Source: Rhizobium sp. R634 (GTDB lineage Bacteria > Pseudomonadota > Alphaproteobacteria > Rhizobiales > Rhizobiaceae). Taken from it: DNA of 64,000 bases. The stretch is taken from positions 453,544-517,543 of the forward strand of contig NZ_LOKW01000024.1 in NCBI RefSeq assembly GCF_002211305.1. The letters are read 5' to 3'. Shown here piece after piece: positions 58,276-64,000 of this stretch. The stretch's first letter is position 1; each line of letters starts with the position of its first letter. Under the pieces are notes generated by a model, which saw only the letters and a list, made by a program, of their open reading frames with translations, was not told the DNA's origin and searched no databases. The translations under genes and the position numbers were made by a program.

Positions 58276-59265
58276 TTACTTGATCTTCGGGTTCAGCAGC
58301 GCTTCGATCTTCGGATCGGCCATGTTCGCCTTGGTGACGAGGTTGGCGCCGGTATCGACATTTTCCGGAACCGTTTCGCCCTTGGAGACGGCAAGCGCGG
58401 TCTTCACGCCGTCATAACCCATGCGATAGGGGTCCTGAACGACGAGGCCGGCGATCGCGCCGTCCTTGAGGAAGCCGACCGTCTTGTCGTCGCTGTCGAA
58501 GCCGATGACCTTGATCTTGTCGCCGAGCTTGTTTTCGGCGATCGCCTGGCCAACGCCCTGCGCCAGGATGAGGTTCGAGGCGAAGACGCCGACGAGCTTC
58601 GGATTGGCCGTGATCAGGTCGGTCATCATGTTGAGGCCGGTCGTCGCCTGGCCGTCGCCATACTTGTCGGCGATGACCTTCAGACCCGGATATTTGGTCT
58701 TCACCTGATCCAGGAAGCCTTCGCGGCGCTGTTCCAGCGAGCCGACGCCGGGAAGATTGGTGAGGATGACGATTTCGCCTTCTTCCTTGCCCGTCATTTC
58801 CTTGATGGCGGCAGCGAGACCGTCGGCAGCGATGCGGCCGCCCTGGACGTTGTCGGTCGTCAGGAACGACTTGAACGCCTTGGAGTCGGCGCCGGAGTCG
58901 ATGCCGATGATCGGAACGGACTTGGCAGCTTCGTCGATCGGCTTGCCGAGCGCCTTGAATTCCGTCGGCGAGATGACGATTGCCGCCGGCTTGCCGGCGA
59001 CGGCATTCTCGAGAATGCTGATCTGGCCGTTGATGTCGGATTCAGCCTGTGCGCCGAGCTCCGGCACGTTGACGCCGAGATCCTGGCCGGCCTTGCGGGC
59101 GCCTGCCAGAACGATCTGCCAGTAGAAGGACGTCGTGTCCTTGACGATGATCGGGATCGTCACATCGGCGGCGAAGGACGTGACCGGCATCGCCGTTGCG
59201 ATGACGGCTGCCCCGGCGAGCGCGGTAAAGGCGCGGCGGGACAGAAGGGATTTCACGATGCTCAT
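58276..59265 (-). CDS. Sugar ABC transporter substrate-binding protein
   Basis: A 329-aa periplasmic protein of the RbsB/peripla_BP_4 family. Signal peptide SRRAFTALAGAAVIATAMPV to SFAAD (cleavage near residue 34; the Arg-Arg could support Tat export). Mature motifs: PIIVKDTTSFYWQIVLAGAR, IVISPTEFKALGKPIDEA, IGIDSGADSKAF and VIGFDSDDKTVGFLKDGAIA. It is the first gene of the transport operon, behind a palindrome that recurs at the GntR promoter. Confidence 0.92.
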   Translation of the reverse strand: MSIVKSLLSRRAFTALAGAAVIATAMPVTSFAADVTIPIIVKDTTSFYWQIVLAGARKAGQDLGVNVPELGAQAESDINGQISILENAVAGKPAAIVISPTEFKALGKPIDEAAKSVPIIGIDSGADSKAFKSFLTTDNVQGGRIAADGLAAAIKEMTGKEEGEIVILTNLPGVGSLEQRREGFLDQVKTKYPGLKVIADKYGDGQATTGLNMMTDLITANPKLVGVFASNLILAQGVGQAIAENKLGDKIKVIGFDSDDKTVGFLKDGAIAGLVVQDPYRMGYDGVKTALAVSKGETVPENVDTGANLVTKANMADPKIEALLNPKIK

Positions 59266-59330
59266 AAAAGTTCTCCTCTCAGGGTGCGTTCTCCTCCTAG
59301 GAAATCGTTCGCTGAACGCAGGCGAACGAT

Positions 59331-59351
59331 TTTTATCGATAAAAAACATTT
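59331..59351. promoter_or_regulatory. Candidate GntR operator before the binding-protein gene
   Basis: A perfect palindrome TTTTATCGATAAAA (59331-59344) is followed by AACATTT. The segment aligns at about 20 of 24 bases with 62618-62638 near the GntR gene, so the same regulator probably binds both. Confidence 0.6.
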
Positions 59352-59474
59352 GCAGACAGAAGCTAGCCGAGGCGCAATCAAATTGCAAGTGCGCCGATCT
59401 CGCTTTTTTGCTCCGGAAAACACCTCCCAAGCAACTGATTTTATTTCAATACCACAAAGACCTAAAATAGGTCG

Positions 59475-59921
59475 TCAGCCGATGTCGACTTCATGCGGTT
59501 GCACGACACCCTTCTTCAAGATCAGGTTGCCATACAGCCTGAACTCCGTCGTCGCGACGATATAGGCGGCCTTGCGCGCCATCGCGTAGAAGGCGAAACG
59601 CTCGACCGGCACAATGCGGAAATCGCCGGCGCGCCTGGAAACGATTTCTTGGAACTCCGCGCACACTTCGGGCACCGCATCGGGATCGCCGACCACCTCC
59701 ATCCGCCATGCCGTCTCGGGCACGAAAGTGTCGAGCGGCATATGCGTGAGGATTGCCTTGGCCATGTCAGTGGCGCTGACGCCGTCGGCGCGAATGACGG
59801 GCGGACCCATCGAGCCCGAGGGGAAATTGGCGTCCGAGATCACGATGTCGTCGCCATGCCCCATGGTCTTCAGGGCGTGGAGCAGATCGGGCCCGAGCAG
59901 CGGATGAATACCCTTCAGCAT
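59475..59921 (-). CDS. fucU: RbsD/FucU-type sugar mutarotase, FucU-like
   Basis: A 148-aa RbsD/FucU protein. Signatures: LKGIHPLLGPDLLHALKTMG, catalytic His/Asp region GHGDDIVISDANFPS (~21-36) and C-terminal TEFRLYGNLILKKGVV (~125-140) with the Tyr-Gly-Asn typical of FucU. It interconverts the anomers of an imported sugar, in this family L-fucose or ribose-type sugars. It lies 9 bases after the aldo/keto reductase gene, which would oxidise one anomer. Confidence 0.83.
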   Translation of the reverse strand: MLKGIHPLLGPDLLHALKTMGHGDDIVISDANFPSGSMGPPVIRADGVSATDMAKAILTHMPLDTFVPETAWRMEVVGDPDAVPEVCAEFQEIVSRRAGDFRIVPVERFAFYAMARKAAYIVATTEFRLYGNLILKKGVVQPHEVDIG

Positions 59922-59930
59922 GTTCTCTCC

Positions 59931-60953
59931 TCAGACTCGGACCGCTTCGCTGCCGAGCGGCGGCGCGACCAGCGTATAGGGTTCGAATTCGGCGTAGATA
60001 TCGTCGGGAAGCCTTGGCTCGATGCTCTCCATGTTGCGCGTCAGGCTCGAGGGCTTGGCCGTCCCGATCAGCACCGAGGCGACGATCGGATCACGCAGCG
60101 GAAACTGCATGGCGGGCGCTGCGAGCGGCACCCCGTGGCGCTTGGCGATCGCCTCCATTGCGCCGACCTTGGCGAGCACATCGTCGGTCGCCGGCATATA
60201 GTCGAAATGCGAACCCGGCACCGGGCCGGTGGCGAGAATGCCCGAGTTGAAGACGCCGCCGACGACGAGCGAGGTGCTCTTCTGCCGGCAGAGCGGCAGC
60301 AGTTCGGCGGCCGCTGAGCGGTCGAGCAGCGTATAGCGGCCGGCCAGCAGGATGCAGTCGAGATCGGCATGGCGCATGACGTCGAGGCAGACCGGCACTT
60401 CGTTGACGCCGAGGCCGAAGGCGGAGATCGCGCCCGAAGAGCGCAATTCTTCCAGCGCCTTCACGCCGGAATCGAGAAGCTGCTTCTGATAGACCGCATT
60501 CTTCGCCGCCCCATGCGTATAGACGCCGATATCGTGCACATAGAGAATATCGATGCGGTTCAATCCGAGGCGGGCATAACTGAACTCGACCGAGCGCATG
60601 ATGCCGTCATAGGAATAGTCGTAATCGGCATCGAAAGAGAGCGGATCGACATAGCTGTAGTCAGGCACGGTTCCCGTCGGCACCGGCCTCAGCAGCCGGC
60701 CGACCTTGGTGGAGAGCACGTAGGAACCATCCGGCTGATCGCGCAGGAAATCGCCGACGCGCCGTTCGGCCAGGCCGAGCCCGTACCAGGGCGCAACGTC
60801 GAAATAGCGGATGCCGCTGTTCCAGGCGGCCTGCAGAGTTTCCATCGCCTGCTCGCGCGGGCAGGCGCGATAGAGGCCGCCCAAGGGGGCCGCGCCATAG
60901 CTGATTTCGGTCACCTCAAGCCTGGTCTTGCCGATCCGTCTCGTCTTCATCAT
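59931..60953 (-). CDS. Aldo/keto reductase, L-fucose dehydrogenase-like
   Basis: A 340-aa TIM-barrel aldo/keto reductase. Catalytic tetrad: Asp and Tyr in YFDVAPWYGLGLAERRVG (~49-66), Lys in YVLSTKVGRLL (~78-88) and His in ILYVHDIGVYT (~135-145). The sequence style (APLGGLYRA, DYSYDGIMRSVE) is that of pyridoxal 4-dehydrogenase/L-fucose dehydrogenase enzymes, which work in the oxidising direction. It is paired with the FucU-like mutarotase. Substrate not proven. Confidence 0.82.
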   Translation of the reverse strand: MMKTRRIGKTRLEVTEISYGAAPLGGLYRACPREQAMETLQAAWNSGIRYFDVAPWYGLGLAERRVGDFLRDQPDGSYVLSTKVGRLLRPVPTGTVPDYSYVDPLSFDADYDYSYDGIMRSVEFSYARLGLNRIDILYVHDIGVYTHGAAKNAVYQKQLLDSGVKALEELRSSGAISAFGLGVNEVPVCLDVMRHADLDCILLAGRYTLLDRSAAAELLPLCRQKSTSLVVGGVFNSGILATGPVPGSHFDYMPATDDVLAKVGAMEAIAKRHGVPLAAPAMQFPLRDPIVASVLIGTAKPSSLTRNMESIEPRLPDDIYAEFEPYTLVAPPLGSEAVRV

Positions 60954-60978
60954 GCCTCCTCGCCAAGTCTTGGGATTT

Positions 60979-61040
60979 CAGAGCAATTCCAGGAAAAGTG
61001 TGAAGCGGTTTCCCGTCCGGAATTGCGTAAAACAAAGGAT
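60979..61040. repeat. Rhizobial intergenic repeat (inverted copy)
   Basis: AGAGCAATTCCAGGAAAAGT to GTCCGGAATTGCG matches, in reverse orientation, the right half of 56565-56616. It lies between the altronate dehydratase-like and aldo/keto reductase genes and may fold into mRNA structure. Confidence 0.6.
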
Positions 61041-62542
61041 TAGAGCGTTGCGCCGAGATGCCAGGGCACGAATTCATTATCGCCGTAGCCGAAGAGCTCG
61101 CTCTTCGTCTTCTTGCCCGAGGCCGTATCGACAATGAGCTCGAAGATCTCGCGGCCCTTGCCGCTGATCGTCGCGTCACCCGTGGCGATCGTGCCGCAAT
61201 CGATATCCATGTCCTCCTCCATCGAGGCATAGAGCGCCGAATTGCTGGAAAGCTTCAGCGACGGCGCCGGACGACAGCCGAAGCAGCTGCCGCGGCCGGT
61301 GGTGAAGGCGATCATGTTCGCCCCGCCCGCCACCTGGCCGGTGGCCGAGACCGGATCGTAGCCTGGTGTGTCCATGAAGACGAGGCCGGGGGCGGTGACG
61401 CGCTCGGCATAGCCGTAGACCGCCGTCAGCGGCGAGCGCCCGCCCTTGGCGACGGCGCCGAGCGATTTTTCCAGGATGGTGGTGAGGCCGCCGCGCTTGT
61501 TGCCGGGCGAGGGATTGTTGTCGAGCGAGGCGCCGTGCAGGGCGACGTAATCCTCCCACCAGGCGATCTTCTCGTCGAGTTTCTTCGCCACCTCGTCGCT
61601 GACGGCGCGGCTGCGCAGCAGATGCTCCGCACCATAGATTTCCGAGGTTTCCGACAGGATCGCCGTGCCGCCGGCCGCAGCCAAGAGGTCGGCGGCGACG
61701 CCGAGCGCCGGATTGGCGGTGATGCCGGAAAAGCCGTCCGAGCCGCCGCATTGCAGGCCGATGATGATCTCGCCGACCGAGATCGGCACGCGCCTTTCCT
61801 TGCCAACATCGGCGGCTATTTCGCGCAGCACGCCCATGGCGCGTTCGACCGCGCGGCGCGAACCGCCGGCATCCTGAATATTGAAATGCCGCTTGGAGGC
61901 GCCGGCACCGCTCTGGCCGTACAGCGTCAGCTGGTTGACCTCGCAGCCGAGGCCGATCATCAGCACGCCGCCGAAATTCACATGCCTGGTGTAGCCGGCA
62001 AGTGTGCGGTGCAGCACGTTCATGCCGTCGCCGGTCGAGCTCATGCCGCAGCCCTGGTCGTGGACGATCGGCACGAAGCCGTCGATGCCCTCGTAATGCG
62101 GCAGGATCGTCCGGTTCGCCTCGTCGGCGATCGCCCGGCAGACGGTGGTGGAACAGTTCACGCTGGCAATGATGCCGATATAGTTGCGCGTCGCCGCCCG
62201 CCCGTCCGCACGGCGATAGCCCATGAAGGTGCGCGCCTTGTCCTCGGAGGTCGCCGCTTCCGGCGCCGAATTGGCGGTCGCCGCCAGCCGGTCGTTTTCA
62301 AAATGCAGATTGTGGCTGTGCACATGGTCGCCGGCCTTGACCTCAGCCGTCGTGCGGCCGATCGCCTGGCCGTATTTGACGACGGGCGTGCCGAGCGGAA
62401 TATCGGCAATCGCCACCTTGTGGCCGGGGTCGATCTTCTGGCGGGCCTCTATGCCGGCAACCGTCGAACCCTGAGGGATGGCGGCCGTTGCGACCGCGAC
62501 ATTGTCTCCGGCCGAGAGGATGATCCAAGGCTGTTTGTCCAC
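61040..62542 (-). CDS. uxaA: UxaA family (altronate dehydratase-like) hydrolyase
   Basis: A 500-aa protein with the N-terminal SAF domain (~1-75, AAIPQGSTVAGIEARQKIDP) and the C-terminal GD_AH domain. Fe-binding Cys/His motifs include NCSTTVCRAIADEANRTILP, VHDQGCGMSSTGDGMNVLHR, LQCGGSDGFSGITANPALG and GRGSCFGCRPAPSLK. Such enzymes dehydrate altronate, galactarate or related sugar acids. The start is a GTG at 62542 behind AGGGAGAAGA. First gene of the catabolic operon, divergent from the GntR regulator. The exact substrate is uncertain. Confidence 0.87.
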   Translation of the reverse strand: MDKQPWIILSAGDNVAVATAAIPQGSTVAGIEARQKIDPGHKVAIADIPLGTPVVKYGQAIGRTTAEVKAGDHVHSHNLHFENDRLAATANSAPEAATSEDKARTFMGYRRADGRAATRNYIGIIASVNCSTTVCRAIADEANRTILPHYEGIDGFVPIVHDQGCGMSSTGDGMNVLHRTLAGYTRHVNFGGVLMIGLGCEVNQLTLYGQSGAGASKRHFNIQDAGGSRRAVERAMGVLREIAADVGKERRVPISVGEIIIGLQCGGSDGFSGITANPALGVAADLLAAAGGTAILSETSEIYGAEHLLRSRAVSDEVAKKLDEKIAWWEDYVALHGASLDNNPSPGNKRGGLTTILEKSLGAVAKGGRSPLTAVYGYAERVTAPGLVFMDTPGYDPVSATGQVAGGANMIAFTTGRGSCFGCRPAPSLKLSSNSALYASMEEDMDIDCGTIATGDATISGKGREIFELIVDTASGKKTKSELFGYGDNEFVPWHLGATL

Positions 62543-62617
62543 TCTCTTCTCCCTAGAGCATGACGCCAAAAACTGTGAGCCCGCCCGCTGCATCGGCGAT
62601 TGCGCATTGATTTTGTT

Positions 62618-62638
62618 TTTTATCTACAATAAACATTT
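62618..62638. promoter_or_regulatory. Candidate GntR operator before uxaA / gntR-type gene
   Basis: TTTTATCTACAATAAACATT lies in the divergent region between the UxaA-like gene and the GntR gene. It matches the palindromic segment at 59331-59351 in about 20 of 24 positions. The region 62543-62798 otherwise contains an AGAGCATGACGCC piece of the rhizobial repeat and no gene. Confidence 0.58.
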
Positions 62639-62798
62639 TCAAGTCAACGGGAATATTGATCCTGTGGACGAGGGAGGCAATGCGCCGCAGGCGGCCGAAA
62701 ATGCGATAAAGGTCGTTCGGACAAGCCTTTGGGCTCGGCTTCATCCTGCTTTCGAGCGGGAACGGCAGCCGCGGCACCGGGCGGAAAAGCGGGGGTCT

Positions 62799-63698
62799 AT
62801 GGCAAGGCAGAACACGGTCTTCAAGGAAGCGTATAACCGCTACGCCGCCGCGCTGCGGACGGATACGGCACTGCCCTCGGAGCCCGAGATCGCCGCCCAG
62901 CTCGGCGTCAGCCGCTCCACCGCACGCGCCATCCTCACACGGCTGAACGAAGAAGGTATCATCCGCTGGAACAAACGCCAGAAGATCGTGCTGCGCCAGC
63001 CGACCGACCGCGATCTCTTTCCTTCCGAAGAGACGGATTCGCTGCACGACATCATCGAGCGCAGCTTCATGCAGCGCATCCTTGCCGACGATGCCGCGCC
63101 CGGCATGCAGATCAACGAGCTGGAGCTTGCCCGCGAGATCGGCACCGGCACGACGAGCGTGCGCGAATTCCTGATCCGCTTCTCCCGCTTCGGCCTGATC
63201 GAAAAACGCCCCAACAGTCATTGGACGCTCAAGGGCTTTACCCGCGAATTCGCGCTCGAACTGGCCGATGTGCGCGAGATGTTCGAGCTGCATTCCGCCG
63301 CCGAGTTCGGCAAGCTTTCCCGCGACCATCAGGCCTGGGTCGATCTCGCGGCCATGCGCGAGGAACATCTCGCCATGCTCGACGACATCAACCAGCGCTT
63401 CAGGGACTTCTCCGTTCTCGACGAGCGCTTCCACCTTCTGATCCACCGCGCCTCGAAGAACCGCTTCATCGCCGACTTCTACGACGCGATCGCCATCGTC
63501 TTCCACTATCACTACCAGTGGAACAAGACGGCCGCCCGCGAGCGCAACGAACGCGCCATCCACGAACATCTGGATTATATCGCGGCGCTCGAATCCGGAA
63601 ACCAGGCGGCGATCGAAAAAGCCTGCCGCGTGCATCTATGCTCCGCCCGCCAGACCCTGCTGCAATCCCTGCCGCAGAGTGTGGGTGAAAGCGTCTGA
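62799..63698 (+). CDS. GntR family regulator (FCD type) with two winged helices
   Basis: A 299-aa regulator. A first winged helix (~26-70: SEPEIAAQLGVSRSTARAIL, TRLNEEGIIRWNKRQKI) is followed by a second GntR-like one (~105-150: INELELAREIGTGTTSVREF, LIRFSRFGLIEKRPNS) and a C-terminal FCD ligand domain with metal-binding His (LADVREMFELHSAAEFGKL, VLDERFHLLIHRASKN, HEHLDYIAALESGN). It probably represses the divergent sugar operon until a pathway intermediate binds. Confidence 0.85.
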   Translation: MARQNTVFKEAYNRYAAALRTDTALPSEPEIAAQLGVSRSTARAILTRLNEEGIIRWNKRQKIVLRQPTDRDLFPSEETDSLHDIIERSFMQRILADDAAPGMQINELELAREIGTGTTSVREFLIRFSRFGLIEKRPNSHWTLKGFTREFALELADVREMFELHSAAEFGKLSRDHQAWVDLAAMREEHLAMLDDINQRFRDFSVLDERFHLLIHRASKNRFIADFYDAIAIVFHYHYQWNKTAARERNERAIHEHLDYIAALESGNQAAIEKACRVHLCSARQTLLQSLPQSVGESV

Positions 63699-63736
63699 GT
63701 GTAAGTAAAAGGTTACAATGAGGGGCGTGCCGTGCG

Positions 63737-63890
63737 GCCCCCTCATCCGACCCTTCGGGCCACCTTCTCCCCGCTGGGGAGAAGAGAGAGCAAGCCGTTT
63801 TAGCGCTGCCCAAAGGAACCTGTCTATTCAAACGCGTTCGAACCAATGGGTCGACGACGAAACCGCGATCTCCCCTTCTCCCCAGCGGGG
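63737..63890. repeat. Pair of rhizobial CCTTCTCCCC palindromic repeats
   Basis: CCCCTCATCCGACCCTTCGG leads into TTCTCCCCGCTGGGGAGAA (63737-63784). A second CCTTCTCCCCAGCGGGG lies at 63873-63890. These palindromes are widespread between genes in Rhizobium. Here they fill most of the gap between the GntR gene and the truncated gene at the window edge. Confidence 0.62.
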
Positions 63891-63899
63891 CTATTAGAT

Positions 63900-64000
63900 T
63901 CACACATTGTCGAAAGCGGATAAGAGGAGGTCTACGCCGCGTTTGGTGGCCTGGAACTGGTGCCATCCGTCGAGCATGACGATTGGTCCAGGCTTTCCGT
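63900..64000 (-). CDS. C-terminal end of a gene cut by the window edge
   Basis: On the minus strand the last 32 codons read GKPGPIVMLDGWHQFQATKR, GVDLLLSAFDNV and stop. Composition is that of a soluble protein end with a helical tail. Too little is present to name a family. Confidence 0.5.
   Translation of the reverse strand, partial: GKPGPIVMLDGWHQFQATKRGVDLLLSAFDNV

Noticed and set aside
1..64000. CRISPR arrays, rRNA operons or insertion sequences
   Set aside because: No regularly spaced direct repeats, no rRNA signatures and no transposase genes with terminal inverted repeats were found by reading both strands.

Overview
The window reads as a chromosomal segment of a fast-growing rhizobium (Rhizobium leguminosarum/etli group; inferred from gene content, not from a database search). 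It is GC-rich. Alphaproteobacterial markers include a SAM-II riboswitch before metZ, gcrA with a cluster of GANTC (CcrM) sites, the argD-argF-hslO gene order, the DUF952-pyrD pair, an Lhr-like helicase/PdeM pair, and rhizobial intergenic palindromes.

Layout. (1) 1-21290 is ordinary core chromosome: a TauE/SafE exporter pair, a RibD-like reductase, a transglycosylase-like lipoprotein, PdeM plus DEXH helicase plus a YitT protein, an Rrf2 regulator with a carboxymuconolactone decarboxylase-family enzyme, a second YitT protein, a TPR methyltransferase, a CAP-domain lipoprotein, a MATE pump, pyrD, a LuxR-type response regulator, an S24 peptidase-repressor, a nuclease-like protein, TerB, a solute-binding protein and a chemoreceptor. 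(2) 21291-46734 is a 25.4-kb integrated element in the 3' end of tRNA-Gly(CCC). It is bounded by a perfect 21-bp direct repeat and carries a P4-type tyrosine integrase next to the tRNA. (3) 46716-64000 is core again: tRNA-Gly, dcd, SAM-II riboswitch/metZ, apaG, hslO-argF-argD, gcrA, and a sugar/sugar-acid uptake and oxidation locus with its GntR regulator.

Inside the element, from left to right: an unknown gene; an AlpA-type regulator, an unknown protein and an HUH-endonuclease (rolling-circle Rep-like) protein; a promoter followed by a leader terminator and a Tudor-like protein; DUF3768; an XRE regulator; several exported or membrane proteins, some very AT-rich; a DNA-repair module; two exported proteins of unknown function; a serine recombinase; a complete type I restriction-modification operon with an extra half-size specificity subunit and a YgjP-like metallopeptidase; a small HTH protein divergent from that operon across perfect palindromes; a DUF1508 protein; and the integrase.

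The most striking unit is 29015-32803. An ATP-dependent DNA ligase and a compact seven-frame operon (SRAP/YedK-type abasic-site peptidase, SNase-type nuclease, a CxxC-CxxC protein and small unknowns) diverge from one intergenic region that holds a perfect alphaproteobacterial LexA box, GTTC-N7-GTTC. The box sits on the -10 of the operon promoter. I infer a mobile, SOS-induced DNA end-processing/repair cassette. A second candidate for new biology is the type I R-M operon with its own palindromic operators and divergent HTH gene, which resembles controller-protein logic usually seen with type II systems.
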